DNA of 64,000 nucleotides, from the NCBI RefSeq assembly GCF_022678645.1, contig NZ_JALBWV010000020.1:1-64000 (forward strand), read 5' to 3'. Made by a program: the position numbers and the translations under genes. This DNA comes from Saccharopolyspora soli (GTDB taxonomy: Bacteria > Actinomycetota > Actinomycetes > Mycobacteriales > Pseudonocardiaceae). Positions 16,616 through 25,250 of the stretch are shown here, piece after piece. A model generated the notes under the pieces. The model was given only the letters and a program-made list of their open reading frames with translations. It had not been told where the DNA came from and did no database searches. The stretch's first letter is position 1; each line of letters starts with the position of its first letter.

Positions 16616-16984
16616 ATGGCCGCGTACGAGCCTGACTTCTGCCCCCGCTACCACCGGACCGTTGAGATGATCGGCCGCCGGTGGGCCGGGGTGATCCTGC
16701 GTGAACTGCTCCGGGGAGCGACGCGCTTCCGGCAGATCGGCGACGCCATCCCCGACATCACCGACAAGCTGCTCTCGGAACGGCTGAAGGGCTTCGAGAG
16801 CGAAGGCATCGTCGAACGCCGCGTACTCCCAACCACTCCCGTGACCATCGAGTACCGGCTCACCGAAAAGGGCCGCGCCCTGGAGGCAGCTGTTCGAGAG
16901 ATCTCGTCGTGGGCAGAGACGTGGCTGCCCGCCGAAGGTGAACCGGATGCGGTTGTGGCCGACGAGAAACGATCCGCTGGCTGA
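16616..16984 (+). CDS. HxlR-family winged-helix regulator
   Basis: 122 residues covering the HxlR domain (about 8-100): RRWAGVILRELLRGATRFRQ, IPDITDKLLSERLKGFE as the recognition region, and the wing IVERRVLPTTPVTIEYRLTEKG. A single Cys9 sits just before the domain, in the place where redox- and quinone-sensing HxlR proteins carry their sensor Cys. The last 20 residues are hydrophilic. It is divergent from the isochorismatase-like gene and likely binds the 31-bp dyad between them. The electrophile or oxidant sensing is inference from Cys9. Confidence 0.92.
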   Translation: MAAYEPDFCPRYHRTVEMIGRRWAGVILRELLRGATRFRQIGDAIPDITDKLLSERLKGFESEGIVERRVLPTTPVTIEYRLTEKGRALEAAVREISSWAETWLPAEGEPDAVVADEKRSAG

Positions 16985-17044
16985 CCCGGCGCGCTGATCC
17001 CACCTCGCATCGGGCGCTGCAGGCCCTGCGCCGCCGCCGAGCGG

Positions 17045-18487
17045 TCAGCCCAGCGCCTCCTGGATGCGCTTCCAGGCCGCTAGCACGTGGCGACGCTCGG
17101 TCTGCGGCGAGCCGATCGCCAGCCTCAGCACCGTCTTCCCGTCCACTTTGGTGTGCGTCAGGTACAGCTCACCGGCGTCGTTCAGCGACTCCATCAGCCG
17201 ATATGTCCGGTCGTTGGCGTCCTCGGCGGACAGCTGGGGGAACAGCGGCCGGAAGCAGACCAGCCCCAGCGGATGCGGTTCCAGGAGCTCGAAGCGCGGG
17301 TCGTCGCGGACCCAGTCGGCGAACTCCTGCGCGAGTCCCACGCTGCCGCGGATGTGCTCGCGCAGCCCGGCCGCGCCGTACCAGCGCAGCACCGACCACA
17401 GCTTCAACGCCCGGAACCGGCGGCCCAGCGGCACCTGCCAATCCCGGTAGTCGATCACTTCGCCCGATGCGGTAGCCGGGTTGCGCAGGTATTCGGGCAG
17501 GATCGACAGCGCGTCGATCATGGGCCGCCGGTCGGCCATCCAAAGCACGCTGCAGTCGAAGTTGGTCAGCAGCCACTTGTGCGCGTTGGTGCAGTAGGAG
17601 TCGGCGAACTCGGCCACGCCGTCGTTGATCCAGCGCAGCTCCGGGCAAACCGCCGCGACTCCCGCGTACGCCGCGTCCACGTGCAACCAGACGCCGCGCT
17701 CCCGGCAAACCTCGCCGACCGCGCGGACCGGGTCGATCGCGGTCGTCGAGGTGGTGCCGATGGTCGCGCACACCAGGGTGGGCACCGCGCCCGCGGCGAC
17801 GTCGTCGGCGATCAGGGCGTCGAGGTGCCCAGGGTCCATCCCGAGGGTGTTCGGGTCGACGTCGACGATGCGGACGTTGTCCGCGCCGACGCCCACCATC
17901 CGGGCCGCCCGCTCCAGGGACGAGTGGGTGTGCTCGGAGACGTAGAGGGTGTGGCGGCGGGTGATCCCCTGGTTGGCGACCTGCCCGTCGCTGACCCGCT
18001 GCAATGCCGCGAGGCAGGCGACCAGCGCGGCGCTTGACGCCGAATCCTGGATCACGCCACCGCCGACCGCGTCGGTGCGGAAGTGCTCGGGCAGGCCGAG
18101 CAGCTCGGCCAGCCAGTCCACCACGACGGTCTCCAGTTCGGTGCAGGCCGGGCTGGTCGCCCACACCATGCCCTGCACGCCGAGTCCGCTGGAGAGCAGA
18201 TCGCCGAGGATGGCCGGGCCGCTGGCGTTCGCCGGGAAGTAGGCGAAGAAGTTCGGGTGCTGCCAGTGCGTGACACCCGGCACCAGCACCGATTCGAGGT
18301 CGCTGAGCACCCGCTCGAACGGCTCCCCCTGCTCCGGCGGGTGCGCCGGGAGCTGCGCCCGGACCTGTCCCGGCCGCACCTGGGACCGCACGGGATGGGA
18401 CTCGATACCGGCGTAGTAGTCGGCGATCCAGTCGACGACCTGCTTGCCGAACTCCCGGAACTCCTCCGGCGACATGTGCCCGCTCAT
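17045..18487 (-). CDS. Pyridoxal-phosphate aromatic-L-amino-acid decarboxylase family
   Basis: 480 residues of the group II decarboxylase fold. Visible: VTHWQHPNFFAYFPANAS near the N-terminus, HVDAAYAG (Asp contacts the PLP ring nitrogen), and TNAHKWLLTNFDCS with the PLP Lys at 304. This motif pattern is that of Trp/Tyr/DOPA decarboxylases rather than glutamate decarboxylases. I start at ATG 18487 (MSGHMSPEEF), the usual family N-terminus, with GGGGGTG upstream; the frame extends 90 bases further but is not family-like. It stands alone, so the substrate (Trp, Phe or Tyr) is open. Confidence 0.92.
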   Translation of the reverse strand: MSGHMSPEEFREFGKQVVDWIADYYAGIESHPVRSQVRPGQVRAQLPAHPPEQGEPFERVLSDLESVLVPGVTHWQHPNFFAYFPANASGPAILGDLLSSGLGVQGMVWATSPACTELETVVVDWLAELLGLPEHFRTDAVGGGVIQDSASSAALVACLAALQRVSDGQVANQGITRRHTLYVSEHTHSSLERAARMVGVGADNVRIVDVDPNTLGMDPGHLDALIADDVAAGAVPTLVCATIGTTSTTAIDPVRAVGEVCRERGVWLHVDAAYAGVAAVCPELRWINDGVAEFADSYCTNAHKWLLTNFDCSVLWMADRRPMIDALSILPEYLRNPATASGEVIDYRDWQVPLGRRFRALKLWSVLRWYGAAGLREHIRGSVGLAQEFADWVRDDPRFELLEPHPLGLVCFRPLFPQLSAEDANDRTYRLMESLNDAGELYLTHTKVDGKTVLRLAIGSPQTERRHVLAAWKRIQEALG

Positions 18488-18552
18488 CACCCCCAGCGTC
18501 GCACGACCCACCACCCAAAACCAGAACCCCCGCTCGGGGTGACGCCAACCGG

Positions 18553-18601
18553 AGCGAAGGACACCTTCGACCGACATACCCGGTCAAAGGTGCCCTTCAC
18601 T
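18553..18601. repeat. GTGAAGGGCACCTT inverted-repeat element, copy 2
   Basis: The left arm GCGAAGGACACCTTCGACCG (18554-18573) and the right arm CGGTCAAAGGTGCCCTTCAC (18581-18600) are imperfect inverted repeats. Other copies are at 7858/8128 (split), 26615 and 57475. It lies upstream of the decarboxylase start, next to the ferredoxin hairpin. Confidence 0.75.
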
Positions 18602-18616
18602 CCTCACCTGAACGGG

Positions 18617-18661
18617 GTCGTGAGTGGGTAGCCGGGTTGGAGGCCGGTTGTGCACTCACGA
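18617..18661 (-). terminator. GTCGTGAG-type hairpin at the end of the corrin operon
   Basis: The arms GTCGTGAGTG (18617-18626) and CACTCACGA (18653-18661) pair closely. The stop of the ferredoxin gene (18656-18658) is the TGA inside the right-arm CGTGAG motif, the same arrangement as for LysR at 12976. It marks the end of the minus-strand operon. Confidence 0.6.
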
Positions 18662-18859
18662 GCGGTGGTGGATTTGCGGGGGTAGCAGGTCGATGGCGTC
18701 GGCTGGGCAGATCTCTACGCACTCCCCGCAGGTCGTGCACTTCTCGGCCAGGACCACCGGGCGGCCCGGACCGGGGCGCAGGGCGTGTTCCGGGCAGGTC
18801 AGCAGGCAGGCTCCGCAGGCCGTGCAGGCCGCCGAGATCACCAGCGGATCAGGGGGCAT
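18656..18859 (-). CDS. 2[4Fe-4S] ferredoxin in the corrin operon
   Basis: 67 residues with two classic clusters: CTACGACLLTCP at 12-23 and CTTCGECVEICP at 41-52, each CxxCxxCxxxCP. A low-potential electron carrier in the cytosol. It overlaps the end of cbiG/cobJ by 11 bases and is the last gene of the operon, so it very likely serves a corrin step. Candidates are the ring-contraction chemistry or reduction of Co(II) for CobO; neither can be chosen from sequence. A GTCGTGAG hairpin contains its stop codon. Confidence 0.9.
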   Translation of the reverse strand: MPPDPLVISAACTACGACLLTCPEHALRPGPGRPVVLAEKCTTCGECVEICPADAIDLLPPQIHHRS

Positions 18860-20603
18860 CCGTGGCCATCCACCGGTAGCCCCGCGGCGTCACCATCCGG
18901 TGACAGACCACAGTGGACTGCGACGATCCGACGAGGACCGTGGTGAACATGTCCACCTCGGCCGGGTCGAATTCCCCGATCGGGGCGCACCACACCCGCT
19001 GACCGGCGCGGCTGGCCTGGCGCACCGCGCCGACCGGGGTGGTCGCCGGGCGGTGCTCGGCCAGGATCTCCAGGGCGCGGCCGAGTTGCCAGTCCCGCTG
19101 CGCGGAACGCGGGTTGTAGAAGCACACCACCAGATCACCCTCGGCAGCGGCCCGAACGCGGCACTCGATGACCTCCCACGGCGTGTGCAGGTCGGACAGG
19201 CTGATCAGCGCGTGGTCGTGCCCGAGCGGCGCACCCAGCAGGGCAGACGCCGCCAGCGCCGCGGTCACGCCGGGCACGCCGACGACCTCGATGTCCACGT
19301 CGGCCCGCTCCAACGCCGGGCTCGCCATCGCGTACACCCCGGCGTCGCCGGAGCCGATCAACGCCACCGCGCGACCCTCACGGGCCAGCGCCACCGCTTC
19401 GGCGGCACGGGCTTCCTCGGCGCCGAGCCCGGTGGCTCGCACTTCGGTGCCGGGTCGCAGCAGGTGCCCGACCTGGTCGAGGTACTGGTCCAGGCCGACC
19501 ACGACGGAGGCGCGGCGCAGCTCGGCATCCGCGCGCGGCGTGCGCAGGTCGGCTGCTCCCGGCCCGATGCCGACGATCGCCAGCCGCCCGCGGGGCCGGA
19601 TGCGAGCCGCCGCGACGGTCACGTTGTCGCCCTTGATCTTGGGCGCGACCAGCTCGACCGGCGCCCCGTGGGCCAGTTCGCCAGCCGCGTGCAGCGCTGC
19701 GGCTTCCGCGACGCTGGGCGTGCCGACCTCGGCGCGCACCACTTCGCTCGGGTTGGGGACCTCGATATCAGCCAATGTCTGCGCCGGGTAGGTCAGCAGC
19801 GCCAGCTCCTCGGCCCCGCCGGAGTGCCAGAAGCCCAGGTCCTGCACGGCTTCCAGGATGCCGTCCTCGTCTGCCTTGAGGTCGACGCTGGCGACCGCGC
19901 GGATCGCCCGCGGGTCCAGGCCGTGCTCGCGGTCCAGCCGGGCGATCGTCTCGGTCACGGCGGTGCGCGATACGCCACGCGCGGATCCGACGCCCACCAC
20001 CAGGGTGCGCGGGATGAGCCGCAGCGTCCGCTCCTCTTCCTCCGCCGGTCGCCGATCGTCGATCACGACCGTCCACAGTGGCATCTCGACGTCCGGGGCG
20101 ACGTTGTCCGGAAGCGCGGGGAGCGGGAAGCCGTGCGGGTTGACCAGGCGGACCGGCAGGCCGTCGAGGATCGCGACGCCGCAGGCCGCCAGGTCACCGT
20201 CCACAGTGGCGTCGAGCTGGTCGGCGAGCTCGTCCAGCGGGGTGGTGCCGGTGCTGTCGGTGGCGGTGGTGACCACCGGTTGGCAGCCGAGCACGTCGGC
20301 GACCTGCTCGGCGAGCGCGTTCGCACCGCCCGCGTGGCCGCCGACCAGCGCGATCGCGAAGCGGCGCGCCTCGTCCACGCAGACCACGCCTGGGTCGGTG
20401 TGCTTGTCCCGCAGCAGCGGCGCGACCAGGCGCACCGCCGCGCCGCTGGCCAGGAAGAACACCGCCGCATCCAGGTGGTCCCACAGGCGGCGCACGGCCG
20501 AGCCGATCGGGCCGTCGGCGACCACCGCGTCCGGCCCCAGCCGTCCGGCCAGCTCGGCGGCGGCCCGCCGCCCCGCCGCGGTCACCGCGAACAGACCGAT
20601 CAC
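18849..20603 (-). CDS. cobJ: CbiG-CobJ fusion: cobalamin lactone hydrolase + precorrin-3B C17-methyltransferase
   Basis: 584 residues. Residues 1 to about 330 are CbiG (FFLASGAAVRLVAPLL, VVCVDEARRFAIALVGGHAGGAN split at 72-94, and the C-terminal CbiG domain with SVDLKADEDG). Residues about 342-584 are CobJ/CbiH (VGIGPGAADLRTP, VVGLDQYLDQV, IGSGDAGVYAMASPALE, GVPGVTAALAASALLGAPLGHD). The fusion joins ring contraction at C-20 with opening of the resulting lactone. GTG 20603 has AGGAG 8 bases upstream. A 268-base spacer separates it from cobL; the ferredoxin overlaps its end. Confidence 0.94.
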   Translation of the reverse strand: MIGLFAVTAAGRRAAAELAGRLGPDAVVADGPIGSAVRRLWDHLDAAVFFLASGAAVRLVAPLLRDKHTDPGVVCVDEARRFAIALVGGHAGGANALAEQVADVLGCQPVVTTATDSTGTTPLDELADQLDATVDGDLAACGVAILDGLPVRLVNPHGFPLPALPDNVAPDVEMPLWTVVIDDRRPAEEEERTLRLIPRTLVVGVGSARGVSRTAVTETIARLDREHGLDPRAIRAVASVDLKADEDGILEAVQDLGFWHSGGAEELALLTYPAQTLADIEVPNPSEVVRAEVGTPSVAEAAALHAAGELAHGAPVELVAPKIKGDNVTVAAARIRPRGRLAIVGIGPGAADLRTPRADAELRRASVVVGLDQYLDQVGHLLRPGTEVRATGLGAEEARAAEAVALAREGRAVALIGSGDAGVYAMASPALERADVDIEVVGVPGVTAALAASALLGAPLGHDHALISLSDLHTPWEVIECRVRAAAEGDLVVCFYNPRSAQRDWQLGRALEILAEHRPATTPVGAVRQASRAGQRVWCAPIGEFDPAEVDMFTTVLVGSSQSTVVCHRMVTPRGYRWMATDAP

Positions 20604-20871
20604 TGCAACTCTCCTACCTCGTCGACTCTTCTCGCACGCCGCTGATTCCGGCGAGCGCGTGCGCCGGGCCGGGTCGAATCACGATCCCGGCGAAATCGCC
20701 AAACCACCCTAACGCCACGCCAGGCCGTGCCAGTCCCAGGCGAAGCCCACCGGCACACCGCACTCCCGACTTCAGTCCCGATACCGCGCGACACCCGACC
20801 ACAGCGCGTGACCCCACCCACCTGGAGGGCGAGGACGTGCAGGCCCTCACTCCGGAAGCCGGGCGTTGGGG
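20604..20871 (-). other. 268-base spacer between cobL and cbiG/cobJ
   Basis: This is the only sizeable break in the otherwise overlapping corrin operon. I see no gene here on either strand. It probably carries a second promoter for cbiG/cobJ and ferredoxin, or processing signals; no motif is clear enough to mark, and it does not show the cobalamin aptamer seen elsewhere. Confidence 0.4.
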
Positions 20872-22074
20872 TCACCGCGGCTTCTTGTAGCCCGAAATCA
20901 GGACCACCGGGTTGGCCGCCTCCAAACGGGCGGCGCCGTCGGGCAGTTCCGCCAGCCGGGCAGCCGACAGTTGCACTCCGTCGAGCTCGTAGTCCGCCGC
21001 GCGCAGCGCGTCGCGGGTGGGCGCGACCCGATCCAGCGCCGCCAGCGCCACCACGATGCGGGTGGCTCCCGCGTGCGCGCACGCGGTGACGACCTCGGTG
21101 CCGCCGCCACCGACGAAGATCGCGTCGGGCCTGGGCAGGTTGCGCAGCGCTTGCGGCGCGGCCCCCTCCTCGATCCGCACATCCACGCCGTGGCTGGCCG
21201 CGTTGGTGATCAGCCGCACCACCTGCGCCTCGTCGGACTCGACCGCGATCGTCGCCGCGCCCATCCGGGCGCATTCCACCGCGACCGAACCGGAGCCCGC
21301 GCCGACGTCCCAGACCAGCGTGCCCGGCCGGGGCGCGAGCTTGGCCAGCGCCACCGCCCGCACCTCCGCCTTGGTGATCATGCCGTCTCGGTGCGAGAAC
21401 TCGTCCTCGGACAGCGCCCAACCGCTGGCCGGGGGCACCGGCTCGCCACCGGCGATCCAGCCGCGGTGCGGCACGTCGTCGAGTTCCGCCAGGCACAGCA
21501 CGATGTTCGGCTCGTGCCAGCTGCGCTTCGCCGCCTCGGCCGGTTCGACGGTGACCACCGACTCGTTCGGCCCGCCGAGGTCCTCGGCGACGATCATGGT
21601 GCGCCGCCAACCTTCCAGCCCGGAGCCGATCTGGGCCGGGCCCGCCTTCGGCGCGGTCAGCACCACCACGGCCGGTCGCGCCCGGCAGACGTTGATCGCC
21701 TGGGTGAGGTCGCGGCCGTGCGCGCTGACCACCACCACGTCGTCCCAGGAGCGGCCGACGCGCGCCATCAGCTGCTGCACGCTGGAGGTCGAGGGCAGCA
21801 CCGTGCACCGGATGCCGCGTTCGCGCAGCGCGCGGACCGCGCCGAAGAAGCCGGGATCGCCGGAGGCCAGCACCACGCCGCACTCCTCGCCGGACAGCGC
21901 GGACAGCGCGTTGAGCGCGGGTTCCAGCGGCCCCAGTTCGAGCTTGCGCGCGTGCTCCGGCGCATGGGCTTCGAGGTGCCGCTTGCCGCCCACCACGAGC
22001 CGCGCCGCCTCCAGCACTTCGGCGCTGCCCTTCGGCAGGTCGCCACCATCGACCCCGATCACCGTGACTGCCAC
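20872..22074 (-). CDS. cobL: Precorrin-6Y C5,15-methyltransferase (CbiE-CbiT fusion)
   Basis: About 400 residues. CbiE domain 1 to about 200 (VIGVDGGDLPKGSAEVLEAA, ASGDPGFFGAVRAL, SSVQQLMARVG); CbiT domain about 205-400 (SHRDGMITKAEVRAVAL, SAM motif VWDVGAGSGSVAVECAR, FVGGGGTEVV). It methylates C-5 and C-15 and decarboxylates the ring C acetate. The start is a GTG, either 22074 or 22083; both overlap the end of cbiD (stop 22059), so translation is coupled. I use 22074 because MTV/VAV-type N-termini fit the family. Confidence 0.93.
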   Translation of the reverse strand: MAVTVIGVDGGDLPKGSAEVLEAARLVVGGKRHLEAHAPEHARKLELGPLEPALNALSALSGEECGVVLASGDPGFFGAVRALRERGIRCTVLPSTSSVQQLMARVGRSWDDVVVVSAHGRDLTQAINVCRARPAVVVLTAPKAGPAQIGSGLEGWRRTMIVAEDLGGPNESVVTVEPAEAAKRSWHEPNIVLCLAELDDVPHRGWIAGGEPVPPASGWALSEDEFSHRDGMITKAEVRAVALAKLAPRPGTLVWDVGAGSGSVAVECARMGAATIAVESDEAQVVRLITNAASHGVDVRIEEGAAPQALRNLPRPDAIFVGGGGTEVVTACAHAGATRIVVALAALDRVAPTRDALRAADYELDGVQLSAARLAELPDGAARLEAANPVVLISGYKKPR

Positions 22075-23225
22075 TTCACCCACCTCGCCTCGGTGGCCGC
22101 CACCACGTGTTCGCCCTGGAAGTCCACCATCGCGACCCGAACACGCAGCCGACGGCCGCATTCCTCGCTGAACCGCTCCAATACTGCTGCCACCTGCTCG
22201 CACAGCCGGTGCGCACACGCCGTGAGCAGCCCACTGCGCTGCCAGAGTTCGTAGGCCCGGCGGGCGGTCGCGGCCTGTGCGATCTCGGCGACCTGCGCCG
22301 GGTCCCCGCCGAACTCGGCGGTCAGCCGGCCGAGCAGCGCGGTGTCCACTTTGGATCTCGTGTAGTGCGTCATCACGACGCCGGAGGCCAGCTTGGTCAG
22401 CTTCCCGATCATGCCGATGAACACGACCTCGTCCAACCCGTGTTCGACAGCGCGCCGCAGGGCCGCACCGGTGAAGTCGCCGACCTCGATGAACGCCACC
22501 TCGGGTTCGTCCGGCAGCAGCCGCATCGCGGCCTTCTCGGTGCGTCCGCCGGTGGACAGCACCGCGACCCGGCCGCCCTGCGCGGCGAGCACGGATACTG
22601 CCTGCTCGACGCTGGACCGCCACGACGCGGTGGAGAACGGCCGCACGATGCCGGTGGTGCCGAGGATCGAGATGCCGCCGAAGATGCCCAACCGCCGGTT
22701 GGTGGTCTTGTAGGCCATCTTCTCGCCGCCGGGCACGGTGATCGTGACATCCGCGCCGCGCTCGCCGAGCGCTTCGCGCACCGCGGTGGTGATCATCTCG
22801 CGGGGCACCGGGTTGATGGCCGGACCGCCCACCTCCAGGCCGAGGCCCGGCTTGGTCACGACGCCGACCCCCTCGCCGCCGTGCAGCACGACCTCGCCGT
22901 CCTCGCGGGCGGTGACCGCGACGGTCAGCCGCGCGCCGTGCGTGACGTCGGGATCGTCGCCCGCGTCCTTGACGACGACGGCCGTCGCGGGCTCGACCCA
23001 CCCGGAATCCACCTGGAAGCGGCGGTACCGGCCATCCGGGAACGGAATGTCCACTGTGGCCGGGAGCAGTCCGGTGGCCAACAGCTCGGCGGCCGCCCTT
23101 GCCGCCGCGGCCGAGCACGCGCCGGTGGTGAACCCGGTGCGCAGCGCCTTGGGCCGGACCTTCGCGGTGCGCGGCAGATCCGGCTCGCGCAACGGCGGCT
23201 GCGCCTCGTTACTCGCCCTGCTCAT
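22059..23225 (-). CDS. cbiD: Cobalt-precorrin-5B C1-methyltransferase
   Basis: 388 residues. The family signature RTGFTTGACSAAAARAA is near residue 30; DAGDDPDVTHGA, TKPGLGLEVGGPAINPVPREMI and GIFGGISILGTTGIVRPFS follow in the expected order. CbiD methylates C-1 after loss of the C-20 fragment and belongs to the cobalt-early (anaerobic) branch, where it replaces CobF. ATG 23225 overlaps the cobM end by 17 bases; the stop overlaps the cobL start by 16. Its presence beside cobN and ChlI/ChlD-type genes is a mixed-pathway sign. Confidence 0.94.
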   Translation of the reverse strand: MSRASNEAQPPLREPDLPRTAKVRPKALRTGFTTGACSAAAARAAAELLATGLLPATVDIPFPDGRYRRFQVDSGWVEPATAVVVKDAGDDPDVTHGARLTVAVTAREDGEVVLHGGEGVGVVTKPGLGLEVGGPAINPVPREMITTAVREALGERGADVTITVPGGEKMAYKTTNRRLGIFGGISILGTTGIVRPFSTASWRSSVEQAVSVLAAQGGRVAVLSTGGRTEKAAMRLLPDEPEVAFIEVGDFTGAALRRAVEHGLDEVVFIGMIGKLTKLASGVVMTHYTRSKVDTALLGRLTAEFGGDPAQVAEIAQAATARRAYELWQRSGLLTACAHRLCEQVAAVLERFSEECGRRLRVRVAMVDFQGEHVVAATEARWVKWQSR

Positions 23226-24519
23226 CCGGCTTCGCCGCGGACTTGCGCTTCGCGGTCGGCTTCGCCTTCGGGGCTGCCGCCCGCTTCGCCGTTGACTTCG
23301 TCGCCGCCGTGTTCTTGGCCCGCTTCGCGGGAGCCGCCTTCGCGGTGGCTCGGGCGGTCGTGGTGCGCGCCGCCGAGGTCCGCCTCGGCTTCGCCTCCTC
23401 GACGCTCTCCTCGACCGGAGGCTGAGCGGTGCTTTCGGCCGCCTCATCCGGGCGAGAATCCGGTTCAACCGCCGCGACGGCACCTTCGGGGCGGGAGTCG
23501 CCCGGAACCGGCATCGCGTCGTCGGCGAACAGCTGCGACTGCGCCGCGTCGACCCTGCGGACTGGGATCGAGCGGTTCGCCGTGTTCCGCGTCGCTGCTC
23601 GCGCGCTCTCCTGCCAGTCGCGCACCGCCCACCAGGCGACGTCGGAATCACGCAACTGGGCGCCTTCTCCCGAGTCGTCGGTGCGGGGGTTGCCGATCCG
23701 ACGGCGCGGGATGGTCGGCCGCTCGGCCCGCAACGCGCGGCGCGCGGCCGGGTCGGCACGGCGGTAGGTGTGGAAGTGCCCGGCGTGGTACAGGTGCGAG
23801 CGGGTGCCGCCGCTGTTGAGCCCCTTGCCGACGATGAACAGCGTGTGCCGCCACAACTTGTGCTTCTTGACGGTCTTCTCCAGTTCGGCGAGCGTGGTGC
23901 GCAGCAGCAGTTCGTCGGGCCAGGTGACCTTGTAGGCCACCAGGACCGGGGTGTCGTCGGGGTAGCCGCCAGCACGCAGTTCCTCGACGAGCTGACCGGT
24001 GCGCGCGGCGGAGAGGAACAGCGCCATCGTGGTGCCGTGCTTGGCGAACTCGCGCACCTTCTCACCTTCGGGCATCGGCGTCTTGCCACCCTCCAGCCGG
24101 GTCAGCACCAGCGACTGGGCGACCTCCGGCACGGTGAGCTCCCGCCCGACGGCGGCCGCAGCCGCCGAGAACGCTGGAACGCCGGGCACGATCTCGACTT
24201 CCAGGTTCATCCGCGCGCACGCGTCGTACTGCTCCTGGACCGCGCCCCACAGCGACGGGTCGCCGGAGTGCACGCGGGCGACCTTGAGCTTGTCCCGTTC
24301 GGCCCGCCGGTAGATCTCCAGTGCCTGCTCGTGGGTCAGCCGGGAGGAGTCGACCAGTTCGGCGTCGCTGCGCGCGTGTTCCTGGATGCATTCCGGGGCG
24401 ACCAGGCTCGCGGCCCACACCACGACATCGGCTTCGGCGATGCGCCGGGCGCCGCGGACCGTGATCAGGTCGGCCGCGCCGGGTCCGGCACCGATGAACG
24501 AAATCCGGCCAGTCACCAT
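23209..24519 (-). CDS. cobM: Precorrin-4 C11-methyltransferase with histone-like C-terminal tail
   Basis: 436 residues, against about 250-260 for the family. The catalytic part (1 to about 254) shows FIGAGPGAADLITVRG, VHSGDPSLWGAVQEQ, VPGVPAFSAAAAAVG and the usual end SHLYHAGHFHTYR. After that come 180 extra residues: a linker, an RDSDVAWWAVRDWQESARAA patch at 290-309, an acidic stretch (330-378), and a basic tail at 379-430 rich in Ala, Lys, Thr and Pro (KAAPAKRAKN, KSTAKRAAAPKAK) like histone H1 or Lsr2/HupB tails. SAM-dependent methylation at C-11. It overlaps cobI by 7 bases and cbiD by 17. Confidence 0.93.
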   Translation of the reverse strand: MVTGRISFIGAGPGAADLITVRGARRIAEADVVVWAASLVAPECIQEHARSDAELVDSSRLTHEQALEIYRRAERDKLKVARVHSGDPSLWGAVQEQYDACARMNLEVEIVPGVPAFSAAAAAVGRELTVPEVAQSLVLTRLEGGKTPMPEGEKVREFAKHGTTMALFLSAARTGQLVEELRAGGYPDDTPVLVAYKVTWPDELLLRTTLAELEKTVKKHKLWRHTLFIVGKGLNSGGTRSHLYHAGHFHTYRRADPAARRALRAERPTIPRRRIGNPRTDDSGEGAQLRDSDVAWWAVRDWQESARAATRNTANRSIPVRRVDAAQSQLFADDAMPVPGDSRPEGAVAAVEPDSRPDEAAESTAQPPVEESVEEAKPRRTSAARTTTARATAKAAPAKRAKNTAATKSTAKRAAAPKAKPTAKRKSAAKPDEQGE

Positions 24520-25250
24520 TGCTCTCCTCTTCCGCCACGGCGTGGCAGCACCACCACAGTGGACAAGTAGGGCGCATCGTCCACTTCAGACACATCGGAC
24601 AGTGGCAACACCCGCGCGTCCGGCGTGCCCAGGTGCTCGGCGTAGACCGAGCGCTCCAGGGCTCCGCTTTCGACGATCGCGTCGCGCAGCTCGCCGAGCC
24701 GCCGACCACCTTTGTAGGCAACGACCGTACCGCGTGCGCGCAACGCCTCCCGCAGCACCGTCACGTCCCGCATCGCGGGTATCACGGTCAGTGATTCCGC
24801 ACCTTCGACCAGCGCTATCCCGGCCTGCGCGGCAGTCGCCTGCATGGCGGTGATCCCCGGCACGGTGGCCAGTTCAACCTCGGGCAACAACTCGACAACG
24901 GTTGCCGCGAGATAGCTGAAGGTCGAATAGACCGCGGGATCTCCGAGCGTGGCGAAAACCACGCTGCCACCGTCCTCGCGCAACCGCTTCGCAACCACTT
25001 CGGCGGCGTCGTCCCAGTGCCTGCGCCGCCGGTCCTGCGGGCCGTCGACCGGATCGGCCAAGGCGAACACCAGTCGCCGCACGCGCTCGTCGTCCCCCAG
25101 GTGCGCTCGGACGACGGCTTCCGCGCGGCCCTGCTCATCAGCGGACAGCACCGGCACGAACACCGTGCCAGCCGCACGGATCTCGCGCAGTGCGGCCAAA
25201 GTCAGCATCTCCGGATCGCCGGGGCCGACCCCGACACCGACGAGTCTCAT
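24513..25250 (-). CDS. cobI: Precorrin-2 C20-methyltransferase
   Basis: 245 residues with the SAM tetrapyrrole methylase fold: N-terminal GVGVGPGDPEMLTLAA, LGDPAVYSTFSYLA (the SAM loop), and VPGITAMQATAAQAGIALVEG. It adds the C-20 methyl to precorrin-2, committing it to cobalamin rather than siroheme. Its ATG shares its A with the TGA stop of cobB, so the two are translationally coupled; its end overlaps cobM by 7 bases. At 245 residues it is of normal length for CobI/CbiL. Confidence 0.94.
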   Translation of the reverse strand: MRLVGVGVGPGDPEMLTLAALREIRAAGTVFVPVLSADEQGRAEAVVRAHLGDDERVRRLVFALADPVDGPQDRRRRHWDDAAEVVAKRLREDGGSVVFATLGDPAVYSTFSYLAATVVELLPEVELATVPGITAMQATAAQAGIALVEGAESLTVIPAMRDVTVLREALRARGTVVAYKGGRRLGELRDAIVESGALERSVYAEHLGTPDARVLPLSDVSEVDDAPYLSTVVVLPRRGGRGEQW

